From: Tragulus kanchil | Taxonomy: Eukaryota; Chordata; Mammalia; Artiodactyla; Tragulidae | NCBI GenBank assembly: GCA_022376925.1 | Contig: JAIOJX010000001.1 | Span: 3,443,501 to 3,507,500, forward strand | Reading direction: 5' to 3' | Length of the DNA stretch: 64,000 nucleotides | Shown: piece after piece, positions 1-10,198 of the stretch | How the letters are laid out: each line of letters starts with the position of its first letter | Numbering within the stretch: position 1 is the first letter of the stretch | Made by a program: the position numbers and the translations under genes | Notes under the pieces: generated by a model | The model's database searches: none | What the model was told of the DNA's origin: nothing | The model's input: only the letters and a program-made list of their open reading frames with translations

Positions 1-166
1 GCAGTGGGGTCAGTAGCCATGGAGCAGGATGAAGGGGAACATGTTACTTGGGATGAGGGGATTTTAGGTGCCTATCGGCAAGTCACCCATGGTTTTAGGC
101 ATGGTGTCCAGCCACCAGAGGAAAACAGTGACCTCAGTCCTTATGACCACTCTGTGCCCTTCTTAC

Positions 167-483
167 CTGGATCTCCTGTCTTCCTGGACATCACGGTTTT
201 CATCATAATGGTGGCCAGAGGGGTTTTGTTCATCTGTTTGTAGCTCTGGGAAATTGAAGTTCGATAATAGAGATCTGAGATACTCATCATATACCGACTG
301 GGGGATGCACGGTGTATTTGGTATTTCAATAGACAGCATTGGCAGTCTTAGCATGATGGCAGAGCGACGCTGTGGCAGCCCTGGCCGCCACACCTCCTGC
401 TGCGCTTCCTGAGGTGCCTCCTGCAGCGCCTGCTGCTGCACCTGCTGCTGCACCTCTTGCAGCTGATGCTCCTCTTCTCCATC
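167..483 (-). CDS. PASD1: PASD1 C-terminal Gln-rich exon
   Basis: An acceptor (pyrimidine-rich tract ending GGATGCAG) precedes base 483 and a strong GTAAGA donor follows base 167. The frame enters at phase 0 and leaves at phase 2. The first third is Glu/Gln-rich (QLQEVQQQVQQQ pattern), matching the Gln-rich coiled stretch of PASD1. The end carries EQNPSGHHYDENRDVQED, which parallels the human EQQPSGFYQDENCGQQED segment. An in-frame stop (TAA) sits inside the donor, so the exon must be spliced for the longer human-like C-terminus to follow; that following exon is not in the window. The exon joins the 1070-1381 exon in frame (phase 0 to phase 0). Confidence 0.85.
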
Positions 484-1069
484 CTGCATCCAAAGGAAAG
501 AGAGAAGTGTGCCTCAGAAATGCCTCTGCCTGAGTCAGAAATGGAATAAACACTCCATTCTCAACAGCAGAAGACAACGGTAATGCTGCCTCCCTGGGCT
601 GTGAGGAGGTGCGGTCCAGCACACAGGCACATGCACGTGTGCCTGTGTGTCCAGGTCCAGCTGGCCAGGATTTGTTTTTTTGGCCACTTCTATCGATCTT
701 TCATTTATTTGTCTTTGTTCTTTTGGCCTGTATGGGCCTCCCATCGCAGTGGCCTTTCTCACTGCAGAGCACTGGCTCTGGGCGCACTCGCTCCAGAGCT
801 CCGTCTCGGTAGCTGGACACATTGGTCCAGCCGCTCCGCAGCACGTGGGATCTTTCCAGGCCAGGGATCGAACTGGCGCTCCATGCACTGCAAGGCGGTG
901 TCCTTACCCACTAGACCACCAGGGAAGCCCAGGACAGGATGTTTTATCTGAGGCAAACAAACTGCAGCCAACTGTGTAACCACTGCCCCTCAGGAAAAAC
1001 AGGTGAGCCCACACTTTTATGAGAATCAAATCCTCTTTCAGCTATAGTAATGAAATAGGCCTTCCATAC

Positions 1070-1381
1070 CTGGGAACCAGCGTGCAAAGCCTCAGTCACC
1101 GAACGGATATCAGAGTAACTGCATGAACATGACTGATAGGTACATCTGGACTTAAAGAGATTCGAGTTGGATGTCCCTGTTGGTTCGATGCGTGGTCTCT
1201 TGGCCGCCGGCTCCTGAGACAGGACATTGGGGCTCCGAGAACGGTCTGACTCCTGAGACAGGACATCAGGGCTCCAAGAGCGGTCTGACTCCTGAGACAG
1301 GACATCAGGGCTCCGAGAACGGTCTGACTCCTGAGACAGGACACCGGGGCTCCAAGAGTGGTCTGAAGTGGATGGCTGCGG
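1070..1381 (-). CDS. PASD1: PASD1 exon: 13-residue repeats and NLS-like motif
   Basis: The acceptor is GTTTCCTTACAG and the donor GTATGG. The length is 312 nt (104 codons), phase 0 at both ends, so it fits cleanly between the coiled-coil exon and the C-terminal exon. It begins PQPSTSDHSWSP and holds four copies of a 13-residue unit of type SQESDRSRSPDVL, then EPAAKRPRIEP, a basic nuclear-localisation-like patch, then a Cys/Ser-rich stretch. Human PASD1 has a comparable KRP-containing, Cys/Ser region at this position but, as I recall, without the four-fold Ser/Arg repeat, so the repeat looks lineage-specific. Two other frames are also open across the repeat because the unit is 39 nt; phase and the human match choose this one. 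Confidence 0.82.
1211..1366 (-). repeat. 39-bp coding tandem repeat, 4 units
   Basis: Four consecutive 39-bp units start at 1211, 1250, 1289 and 1328. They differ by a few substitutions that alternate between two forms (CGAGAACGG and CCAAGAGCGG type endings), hinting that a two-unit block was doubled. In the gene frame each unit encodes 13 residues rich in Ser, Asp and Arg. Confidence 0.9.
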
Positions 1382-1584
1382 CTGTAAGGAAACAGTATCA
1401 CAAAAGCCTTACTCAGGGTCCACAGCTTTTCTTAGGGGACAAGACATGCTGGTCAAGAACAAGACCACCGGCAGGCCAGCTCACAGAAAGCCTTGGCTGT
1501 ACATGAGCCATTTCTGACACTGCCAGAGCCTACCTGGGCCCATCTCAGTTCCTGCAGTGAAGAGAGAAGGAGCAAAGCCATAAG

Positions 1585-1725
1585 GCCCTGCTGAAGATCA
1601 TCCCAGATGTGCCAACACCACAATTTTAAGGTATCAGTTCTTTGGTGCTCTGCCTTCTTTAGAGGCCAGCTCTCACACCTGTACGTGACCACCTCACTAC
1701 TAGCAGGCCCTGTCAACTAACCCCT
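1585..1725 (-). mobile_element. BovB (RTE) LINE fragment
   Basis: The minus strand translates to a stretch containing YRCESWPLKKAEHQRTD and LKLWCWHIWDDL, a decayed version of the C-terminal region of the BovB reverse transcriptase (YGCESWTIKKAEHQRID...LWCW). It lies in the intron between the 1070 and 1788 exons and is too short and mutated to be functional. Confidence 0.75.
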
Positions 1726-1787
1726 TGAAGGCTGCCAAGTCCCTTCCTCTTCTCCCTTTTGCTACTACCACAGGACTGGTCTCTGAC

Positions 1788-1940
1788 CTGTTCCTTGGAT
1801 TGCTCCGTGTCTTCAAGCAGGTGCTTCAGAGTTTTGATCTCAGATTTCAGCATCTGTGTATTCTCATCCAGTTGTTCCTGGAAGTTCTTCATTAGTTTTT
1901 CCTCCCGATTGTTGATGTACAATATGACGGGCAATGGCAG
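1788..1940 (-). CDS. PASD1: PASD1 CLOCK-like coiled-coil exon
   Basis: The acceptor CACTACAG precedes 1940; the donor GTCAGA follows 1788. The length is 153 nt (51 codons), phase 0 to phase 0. The product contains EKLMKNFQEQLDENTQML followed by KSEIKTLKHLLEDTEQS. This matches human PASD1 (LMKKLKEQLEERTWLL) and the CLOCK segment MQHLKDQLEQRTRMIEANI encoded by exon 19. Heptad-like hydrophobic spacing supports a coiled coil. In published work on human PASD1 this type of coiled coil is the part that interferes with CLOCK:BMAL1, so it is probably the main functional module outside the PAS domain. The preceding residues (LPLPVILYINN) parallel human SSPVAYDIISQ. Confidence 0.88.
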
Positions 1941-2662
1941 CTGTAGTGACCATGGAGAGGAATCACTTATGGTTCATATAAGGGGCCACTGGGTTCTTCA
2001 AAATCTACCACACTGTTTCATTTCTAAGCTTTGAAAGACTGAGAATGTGAACAACACCCCAACCCTGATGTCATTCACTACTAGAAAATTTAAAGAAATG
2101 GTTAGGGAAATCCAGAAATCCTGTATCAGAAAAGACTATGGGAAATGTTTAGTCTAATTTTCCCCCAAACATAAAGCTATGGAATTCGCCCAGAGACATA
2201 AAATAACCTTCTCAGAGTCCTTAGAGAAAGAGTCTGAGCATAGCAGGTCAGATCTCAAATGAGGCATGTGAGGACCAGACTCAGCTCTGGCAGTAAACAA
2301 ATGTATAGGTTGATAAAATTAGAGACTGTGTTGTGGGACAAACTAATGCTTCAGATTGGCAGGAAAGGAGGGATGAGGCAAGTTACACTTGGAAGGGAAG
2401 CCAGGAAAAGTGCCTTGTGCAGATCATGCATTTGATTGGGGAAGTGACATGCTCAGGTAAATGCTGTAGAACATGCTTTAGGCAGCAGTGTGGAAGCTAG
2501 ACTGACGGGAGGAAGTAGGTCTGGAGTCAGACAAAAGCAACTGAGCTGGCTATAGAGTTAATTCAAGATAGAGAGAACTAGCCTGAAACAGATTTCACTT
2601 AAATTTTGAATCTAAAAAGAAAACAAAGTGAACAAATAATACAAACCATAAATACTGTCATG

Positions 2663-2927
2663 GGGCTTCCCTGGTGGTCCAGTGGGTACGGACACTGCCT
2701 TGCAGTGCAAGGGGTGCTGGTTCAATCCCTGGCCTGGGAAGACCCCACATGCTGCGGAGCAGTTGGACCAATGTGTCCAACTACCAAGCTGGAGCTCTAG
2801 GGAGCATGCGCCCAGAGCCAGTGCTCTGCAACAAGAGAGGCCACTGCAATGGGAGACCCACACAGGCCAAAGAACAAAGATGGAAATAAATGAAAGACCA
2901 ATAGAAGTGGCCAAAAGAAAAAAAAAC
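2663..2927 (+). mobile_element. tRNA-headed SINE, GAGCCGGAGCTCT-type
   Basis: The element starts GGGCTTCCCTGGTGG, with a tRNA-Glu-like promoter (B-box-like GGTTCAATCCCTGG), then the non-Bov-A body containing a form of CCAACTACCAAGCTGGAGC and the terminal AATAGAAGTGGCC motif. A second copy at 3857-4121 exists only because of duplication D1. Confidence 0.85.
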
Positions 2928-3856
2928 GGGGTTGACAGTTGAAGGTGGGATACATCTAACATTCTGACAATCCCATGGGGGAAACCTAGCCTGTGGTGGA
3001 TAAGCGTTGGCATGGATAGGCAGGAAAACAATGCTCCCATAGCATAGTGAGCATCCTCACTGATGAGGAGCAGAACACTTCAAAACAGTACCTTTTTGTT
3101 AGCAGTTATGCTTCCTGTTTGACTCAAACTTTCTCTCAAGCACAAAGTGCCTTGGCATAGTTCATGTTAAGAGAACAGTATTTGGTCTTACCTAAAGAAC
3201 CTCCAATCTTCCTGCTGGCCAGGGCCCACTGGATTCTAAGCTGCCTCAGAAAATCCCGTACAACAGAAATGGTAAGGAAGTTTAAAAAAAACAAAGAGCA
3301 TGCTTTCTGCAAAGTGAAACTGAGCGCAGGAGTGGAAACTAGGGGCTATGCAGAGATGCTGGTACAGACAAATGTGTGATCTCTAATGTGTCAACATTCT
3401 CAGAGTCCTTAGAGAAAGAGTCTGAGCAGAGCAGGTCAGATCTAAGAGCATGTTGAGGCATGTGAGGACCAGACTCAGCTCTGGCAGTAAACAAATGTAT
3501 AGGTTGATAAAATTAGAGACTGTGTTGTGGGACAAACTAATGCTTCAGATTGGCAGGAAAGGAGGGATGAGGCAAGTTACACTTGGAAGGGAAGCCAGGA
3601 AAAGTGCCTTGTGCAGATCATGCATTTGATTGGGGAAGTGACATGCTCAGGTAAATGCTGTAGAACATGCTTTAGGCAGCAGTGTGGAAGCTAGACTGAC
3701 GGGAGGAAGTAGGTCTGGAGTCAGACAAAAGCAACTGAGCTGGCTATAGAGTTAATTCAAGATAGAGAGAACTAGCCTGAAACAGATTTCACTTAAATTT
3801 TGAATCTAAAAAGAAAACAAAGTGAACAAATAATACAAACCATAAATACTGTCATG

Positions 3857-4121
3857 GGGCTTCCCTGGTGGTCCAGTGGGTACGGACACTGCCTTGCAGT
3901 GCAAGGGGTGCTGGTTCAATCCCTGGCCTGGGAAGACCCCACATGCTGCGGAGCAGTTGGACCAATGTGTCCAACTACCAAGCTGGAGCTCTAGGGAGCA
4001 TGCGCCCAGAGCCAGTGCTCTGCAACAAGAGAGGCCACTGCAATGGGAGACCCACACAGGCCAAAGAACAAAGATGGAAATAAATGAAAGACCAATAGAA
4101 GTGGCCAAAAGAAAAAAAAAC
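3857..4121 (+). mobile_element. tRNA-headed SINE, duplicate of the 2663 copy
   Basis: Near-identical to the 2663-2927 element, at offset 1194, with the same flanks. It is part of duplication D1 and not an independent insertion. Confidence 0.9.
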
Positions 4122-4660
4122 GGGGTTGACAGTTGAAGGTGGGATACATCTAACATTCTGACAATCCCATGGGGGAAACCTAGCCTGTGGTGGATAAGCG
4201 TTGGCATGGATAGGCAGGAAAACAATGCTCCCATAGCATAGTGAGCATCCCCTCACTGATGAGGAGCAGAACACTTCAAAACAGTACCTTTTTGTTAGCA
4301 GTTATGCTTCCTGTTTGACTCAAACTTTCTCTCAAGCACAAAGTGCCTTGGCATAGTTCATGTTAAGAGAACAGTATTTGGTCTTACCTAAAGAACCTCC
4401 AATCTTCCTGCTGGCCAGGGCCCACTGGATTCTAAGCTGCCTCAGAAAATCCCGTACAACAGAAATGGTAAGGAAGTTTAAAAAAAACAAAGAGCATGCT
4501 TTCTGCAAAGTGAAACTGAGCACAGGAGTGGAAACTGGGGGCTTTGCAGAGATGCTGGTACAGACAAATGTGTGATCTCTAATATCAGCAGCCAAAATAG
4601 AGGACCAGAGAGTCTCTACCCCACCTAGTCCTCCTGGTCTCCCTGACACCCTTGCCCTAC

Positions 4661-5310
4661 CTGGTCCTCTTCGTCCTCCTTGTCCTCTCCATCTTCCGGG
4701 TCCTCTTCGTCCTCCTTGTCCTCTTCATCTTCTGGGTACTCTTCGTCCTCCTTGTCCTCTCCATCTTCCGGGTACTCTTCGTCCTCCTTGTCCTCTCCAT
4801 CTTCCGGGTACTCTTCGTCCTCCTTGTCCTCTTCATCTTCCGAGTCCTCTTCATCCTCCTTGTCCTCATCATCTTCCGGGTCCTCTTTGTCCTCCTTGTC
4901 CTCTCCATCTTCCGGGTACTCTTTGTCCTCCTTGTCCTCTCCATCTTCCGGGTACTCTTCGTCCTCCTTGTCCTCTCCATCTTCCGGGTACTCTTCGTCC
5001 TCCTTGTCCTCTTCATCTTCCGAGTCCTCTTCATCCTCCTTGTCCTCATCATCTTCCGGGTCCTCTTCGTCCTCCTTGTCCTCTTCATCTTCCGGGTCCT
5101 CTTTGTCCTCCTTGTCCTCTTCATCTTCCGGGTCCTCTTCATCCTCCTTGTCCTCTTCATCTTCCGAGTCCTCTTCGTCCTCTGTGGCCCATTCATTCCA
5201 TTGCTCTCCCTCATCCACATCATCCATCTGATCTACTAGCTTCATCTCATCCACCTCATCTGTAGTTTCCACCCTGGGCTCTGATTCATAGCTATTTGAA
5301 GGGCTTGTGG
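4661..5310 (-). CDS. PASD1: PASD1 large acidic repeat exon
   Basis: The acceptor is a long pyrimidine tract ending CTTCCTCAG before 5310; the donor is GTAGGG after 4661. The length is 650 nt. It enters with two bases that complete an Ala codon with the last base of the 15983-16115 exon, and ends at phase 0, matching the 1788-1940 exon. The product begins TSPSNSYESEPRVETTDE, continues with a Asp/Val stretch (KLVDQMDDVDEGEQW) parallel to the VDQVDSVDQEG region of human PASD1, then becomes about 14 units of an almost purely Glu/Asp/Lys 12-residue repeat. The expansion is far more acidic than the human region. It could act as a charged linker; no enzymatic motif is visible. Confidence 0.82.
4675..5185 (-). 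repeat. 36-bp coding minisatellite with 180-bp higher-order repeat
   Basis: About 14 units of 36 bp encode variants of DEEDKEDEEDPE, with Tyr, Ser, Gly or Pro at variable positions. A five-unit block recurs: the stretch around 4806-4887 reappears at about 4986-5067 (offset 180). Because 36 is a multiple of three and the units lack stops, all frames stay open, which produces long artefactual antisense ORFs. Confidence 0.93.
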
Positions 5311-5419
5311 CTGAGGAAGAAAAAAACAGTGGAATTCATGATAAAAAGGCAAAATTACTAACATCATCAAACAGATTATATGGATTTCTCTATTTCCTGT
5401 TAAACATTATAAAAGAGGA

Positions 5420-5545
5420 TGACATGGCAACCCATTGCAGTATTCTTGCCTAGAGAATCCCCATGGACGGAAGAGCCTGGTAGGCTGCCGTTGGACACTG
5501 CAGACTGCAGGACAGAGTTGGACATGAATGGGCAACTAAGCAAAT
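5420..5545 (+). mobile_element. Bov-A (Bov-tA body) SINE fragment
   Basis: Contains the decayed Bov-A motif series GCAACCCATTGCAGTATTC, GAAGAGCCTGGTAGGCTG and GAGTTGGACATGA, without a tRNA head. It lies just upstream (gene sense) of the acidic exon, in the intron. Confidence 0.75.
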
Positions 5546-5984
5546 ACATTAGACAAAACAGAGAAGTACAGCTGTCTTCCATGTTGAGGATTAGATGTGC
5601 CAGGTACCAGGAATAATTCAGAACATTATTTAAAAATCTGTTCATATTTGAAAATGAAGTAAAAAGAGGAAATGTCTCAATTTACCTCCATATACCCAAG
5701 CATAAGTGTGTACCCAACCCATTCATGCTGTGTCTTTTCATTATACAAGTCTTTTGGCTCTGCTACTTGAATTTTCTATGTTTCAACTGATAAAACCAAA
5801 TCAAACCTAGCCATAAATCCCTTCTGAAAAACTAGGTTCCCAAGCACGCAGGATCTGGGGACTGCCTGAAGTGCTCTTAGAGGTGTTGTGACATGACTTT
5901 CCTTCAGCAGCTCCCCCCAAACAAAGTGGAGAGCATTACTTGAATACTGAAAAATAGCAGAACCATTTCTGTACAGAGTTTGGT

Positions 5985-6161
5985 GGTTCTCTTCACACAC
6001 ATTTTCCATAGCACCCAGCAGTCTCACTCCTAGGAATTTACCTAAATGATTTAACGTGTACAGGCACACAAAAGCCTCCGTGTAGATGTTCATAGGAGCT
6101 CTGCTGACAATCACTACAAACTTGGAAACAACCCAGATGTTTTTCTTCAGACGAATGAATT

Positions 6162-6192
<31 letters not shown>

Positions 6193-6545
6193 CCCACAGA
6201 TGTATTCATAAGATGGAGTACTCCTCAGTAAGAAAAAAAAGGAATGACCCATTGATTCACATGTTTGAATCTTAAATGCATTTTGTTAACAAAGCCAGGT
6301 CCAAAAGGCTGATTCCATTTACATGATATGCTGATAAATGGAAACCAGAGATAGAACACAGATCCATTCTTGCCAGAGGATGGGAACTGAGTTTGAATTC
6401 AGAGAGGCAGCACAAAGGAATTTGGGGGATGACAGAACTCCTGTTTGTACTGTGGTGGTCGATGTATAACTCTTTGCCTTTGTCAAGAACTGTACACCCC
6501 AAAGAATGGATTTTATTGTCTGTAAACTAAATTGGTCTTATACAT
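5985..6545 (+). mobile_element. Old L1 (L1M-type) 3' region
   Basis: Recognisable order of L1M 3' motifs: CCCAGCAGTCTCACTCCTAG, then TTCATAGGAGCTC, GGAAACAACCCAGATG, GGAGTACTCCTCAGTAAG, GATTCCATTTACATGATATG, and CAAGAACTGTACACCCCAAA near the end. Repeated at about 7080-7640 by D2. Confidence 0.75.
6164..6192 (+). repeat. (CA)n microsatellite
   Basis: About 14 CA units inside the L1M fragment. The D2 copy is at 7260-7288 with nearly the same length. Confidence 0.95.
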
Positions 6546-6619
6546 TTTCAAAAGCACAATCTTGGATTTATGGAACCTTCCTACATTTCACCAAAAACAA
6601 TTGTCTTGAAAATATTGTC

Positions 6620-6990
6620 TTTCTTTTTTGAACATTTTTAATTATAGAATAAGTACTTAACAATATTTTGATGCTTTTTGGCATAAATCAACATGAACCA
6701 CCTATAGGTGTTCATATGTCCCCTCCCTCTCGAATGCCCCTTTCACTTCCCTCTCCACCCCATCTTTCTTAGGCTGTCACAGAGCACCACAGAGCACTGC
6801 TTTTGGATTCCCTACATCATACAGCAAATTTCTACTGGCTGTCTATTTTACATATGGTAATGTACATGGGTCAATGCTGCCCTCTCAATTCATCCCACCC
6901 TCTCCTTGTCCCACTGAATCTGTTCTTTATGTCTGTGTTTCGTTTGTTGCCCTGCAAATAGGATTGTCAGCACGAGCTTTCTAGATTCCA
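6620..6990 (-). mobile_element. Ruminant L1 3' UTR fragment, reverse orientation
   Basis: Contains reverse-strand L1 3' UTR landmarks: AGCAAATTTCTACTGGCTGT, TACATATGGTAATGTACATG, CCCACCCTCTCCTTG, TGCCCTGCAAATAGG. The segment occurs three times, at about 6620, 7715 and 8836, because duplications D2 and D3 overlap. Confidence 0.75.
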
Positions 6991-7256
6991 AATTTTTTAG
7001 TATTTGTCTTCCTAAACAAAGTGGAGAGCATTACTTGAATACTGAAAAATAGCAGAACCATTTCTGTACAGAGTTTGGTGGTTCTCTTCACACACATTTT
7101 CCATAGCACCCAGCAGTCTCACTCCTAGGAATTTACCTAAATGATTTAACGTGTACAGGCACACAAAAGCCTCCGTGTAGATGTTCATAGGAGCTCTGCT
7201 GACAATCACTACAAACTTGGAAACAACCCAGATGTTTTTCTTCAGACGAATGAATT

Positions 7257-7287
<31 letters not shown>

Positions 7288-7736
7288 CCCACAGATGTAT
7301 TCATAAGATGGAGTACTCCTCAGTAAGAAAAAAAAGGAATGACCCATTGATTCACATGTTTGAATCTTAAATGCATTTTGTTAACAAAGCCAGGTCCAAA
7401 AGGCTGATTCCATTTACATGATATGCTGATAAATGGAAACCAGAGATAGAACACAGATCCATTCTTGCCAGAGGATGGGAACTGAGTTTGAATTCAGAGA
7501 GGCAGCACAAAGGAATTTGGGGGATGACAGAACTCCTGTTTGTACTGTGGTGGTCGATGTATAACTCTTTGCCTTTGTCAAGAACTGTACACCCCAAAGA
7601 ATGGATTTTATTGTCTGTAAACTAAATTGGTCTTATACATTTTCAAAAGCACAATCTTGGATTTATGGAACCTTCCTACATTTCACCAAAAACAATTGTC
7701 TTGAAAATATTGTCTTTCTTTTTTGAACATTTTTAA

Positions 7737-8602
7737 TTATAGAATAAGTACTTAACAATATTTTGATGCTTTTTGGCATAAATCAACATGAACCACCTAT
7801 AGTTGTTCATATGTCCCCTACCTCTCGAATGCCCCTTTCACTTCCCTCTCCACCCCATCTTTCTTAGGCTGTCACAGAGCACCACAGAGCACTGCTTTTG
7901 GATTCCCTACATCATACAGCAAATTTCTACTGGCTGTCTATTTTACATATGGTAATGTACATGGGTCAATGCTGCCCTCTCAATTCATCCCACCCTCTCC
8001 TTGTCCCACTGAATCTGTTCTTTATGTCTGTGTTTCGTTTGTTGCCCTGCAAATAGGATTGTCAGCACGAGCTTTCTAGATTCCATATATATGTGTTAAT
8101 ATATGGTATTTGTCTTCCTCTTTAAAGGACTTTTTAAACAAAGTTTTGAGATTAACAGCAATAATGGAAGCATTTTTAACTAGAATATTAAAAAAGTACA
8201 GGCATCACTTCTATATATGAATATTCTATGAGTTATCAATGTTCAGACCAGCTCATTGGAGGAGATGATCTGCATTATATCCCACAACGGCTTCGCTTTC
8301 TATTTTTATACAATTATATTTATGCAATGTCTTTAGTATTGAAATTTCTGTCATAAATATCACTGCTTTTTAGAGACTATCGTTTTGCCCTTTGCTACCA
8401 ATTCTTTTTGTAGTATAGTTTTTTAAAAACAAGAGATTTCTTTGGACTGCAGCTAATATATCACAGCAGAAAAGGCTGCACAGCATGGGAAGACGAGATG
8501 CTAGTCCTCCAAGGACTGAGACCCAGCACTGACCTTTAGACTAAAATTAAATGGGACATTTACAGTGTTGGTTAGTTTCAGATGTAATGCAACATGATTC
8601 AG

Positions 8603-8650
<48 letters not shown>

Positions 8651-9932
8651 TTCAATAAAAACTTTTAAAAATTAAGTGGGAGAGGAGGGGGGCTAAGATG
8701 GCAGAGGAATGAGGAGGATTTCACCAGCTCCCCAACAGAACAACCAGAACTAATCAAGAAATGAAACACCACCAACAAACAATCCTCTAGACGACAAACG
8801 AACTCCTCAGGCCTACAAGGGTTGGAGAGCGAGCATTATAGAATAAGTACTTAACAATATTTTGATGCTTTTTGGCATAAATCAACATGAACCACCTATA
8901 GGTGTTCATATGTCCCCTCCCTCTCGAATGCCCCTTTCACTTCCCTCTCCACCCCATCTTTCTTAGGCTGTCACAGAGCACCACAGAGCACTGCTTTTGG
9001 ATTCCCTACATCATACAGCAAATTTCTACTGGCTGTCTATTTTACATATGGTAATGTACATGGGTCAATGCTGCCCTCTCAATTCATCCCACCCTCTCCT
9101 TGTCCCACTGAATCTGTTCTTTATGTCTGTGTTTCGTTTGTTGCCCTGCAAATAGGATTGTCAGCACGAGCTTTCTAGATTCCATATATATGTGTTAATA
9201 TATGGTATTTGTCTTCCTCTTTAAAGGACTTTTTAAACAAAGTTTTGAGATTAACAGCAATAATGGAAGCATTTTTAACTAGAATATTAAAAAAGTACAG
9301 GCATCACTTCTATATATGAATATTCTATGAGTTATCAATGTTCAGACCAGCTCATTGGAGGAGATGATCTGCATTATATCCCACAACGGCTTCGCTTTCT
9401 ATTTTTATACAATTATATTTATGCAATGTCTTTAGTATTGAAATTTCTGTCATAAATATCACTGCTTTTTAGAGACTATCGTTTTGCCCTTTGCTACCAA
9501 TTCTTTTTGTAGTATAGTTTTTTAAAAACAAGAGATTTCTTTGGACTGCAGCTAATATATCACAGCAGAAAAGGCTGCACAGCATGGGAAGACGAGATGC
9601 TAGTCCTCCAAGGACTGAGACCCAGCACTGACCTTTAGACTAAAATTAAATGGGACATTTACAGTGTTGGTTAGTTTCAGATGTAATGCAACATGATTCA
9701 GATATATATATATATATACACACACACACATATATATATATATATATTTCAATAAAAACTTTTAAAAATTAAGTGGGAGAGGAGGGGGGCTAAGATGGCA
9801 GAGGAATGAGGAGGATTTCACCAGCTCCCCAACAGAACAACCAGAACTAATCAAGAAATGAAACACCACCAACAAACAATCCTCTAGACGACAAACGAAC
9901 TCCTCAGGCCTACAAGGGTTGGAGAGCGAGCA
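7737..9932. repeat. Tandem duplication D3 (about 1.10 kb x2), overlaps D2
   Basis: Copy 1 is about 7737-8834 and copy 2 about 8836-9932 (offset 1099). Copy 1 ends inside the L1 5' UTR at GGAGAGCGAGC and then jumps back to L1 3' UTR sequence, so the first 150 bp of the 9782 L1 are duplicated outside the element. Confidence 0.93.
8600..8651. repeat. (TA)n(CA)n(TA)n microsatellite
   Basis: Alternating AT/AC dinucleotide tract next to the L1 insertion point. It is repeated at about 9699-9747 by D3 with a slightly different unit count. Confidence 0.95.
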
Positions 9933-10198
9933 GCCAGAACTTTCCCGGAGCTCCTGTACTGAGGGCCCCGTACTCCAGCCCCCACACCGGACCAGGCAGA
10001 GAGAGTGCTGGGAAGTGCGCCGGGAGGACAAAAGGCAGCGCTCAGCGTGAAAATCCTGCCAGGACAGGCAGGGTCGCTGGGCGCCAGGTGAGCTGAGACA
10101 CTGCTAGCGGGGGCGTGCAAACAGAACGGGGAAATCCCCCGCAGGTTGCAGCCCAAAAGCCTGGCTCGAGCCTGTTGGGGAAGCTTGCGCCCGCGTTT

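Larger units (their letters stand above)
2211..4583. repeat. Tandem duplication D1 (about 1.19 kb x2)
   Basis: Copy 1 is about 2211-3388 and copy 2 about 3399-4583, offset 1194 for most of the length. The copies differ at scattered bases (for example near 3346 versus 4540) and by a short insertion near 3450. A SINE is included in both. No supported exon lies inside. Confidence 0.93.
5919..8085. repeat. Tandem duplication D2 (about 1.09 kb x2)
   Basis: Copy 1 begins at 5919 and copy 2 at 7014 (offset 1095). Copy 1 ends around 6990-7013, where bases are lost relative to copy 2 (the TATATATGTGTTAATATATG stretch is missing). The CA microsatellite differs slightly in length between the copies. 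Copy 2 overlaps D3. Confidence 0.93.

Noticed and set aside
4..243. Plus-strand 79-codon ORF at the window start
   Set aside because: It runs antisense over the PASD1 C-terminal exon and its donor; no homology recognised.
1211..1366. Regular repeats considered as a CRISPR-like array
   Set aside because: Units are directly adjacent without unique spacers and are coding; the host is a mammal.
4384..4450. Exon-like window on the minus strand with a GTAAGA donor (also at 3190-3256)
   Set aside because: None of the possible acceptors gives a length that joins phase 0 to phase 0 between the acidic and coiled-coil exons, and there is no match to human PASD1.
4657..5223. Minus-strand ORF of basic MKRTRRTKRTRK repeats
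   Set aside because: Alternative frame of the same repeat exon; splice phase and the PASD1 match select the acidic frame.
4652..5239. Long plus-strand ORF of hydrophobic VLFVLLVLSIFR repeats resembling a membrane protein
   Set aside because: It is the antisense reading of the acidic 36-bp repeat; stop-free in several frames because the unit is a multiple of three. The acidic frame has splice sites and a homologue.
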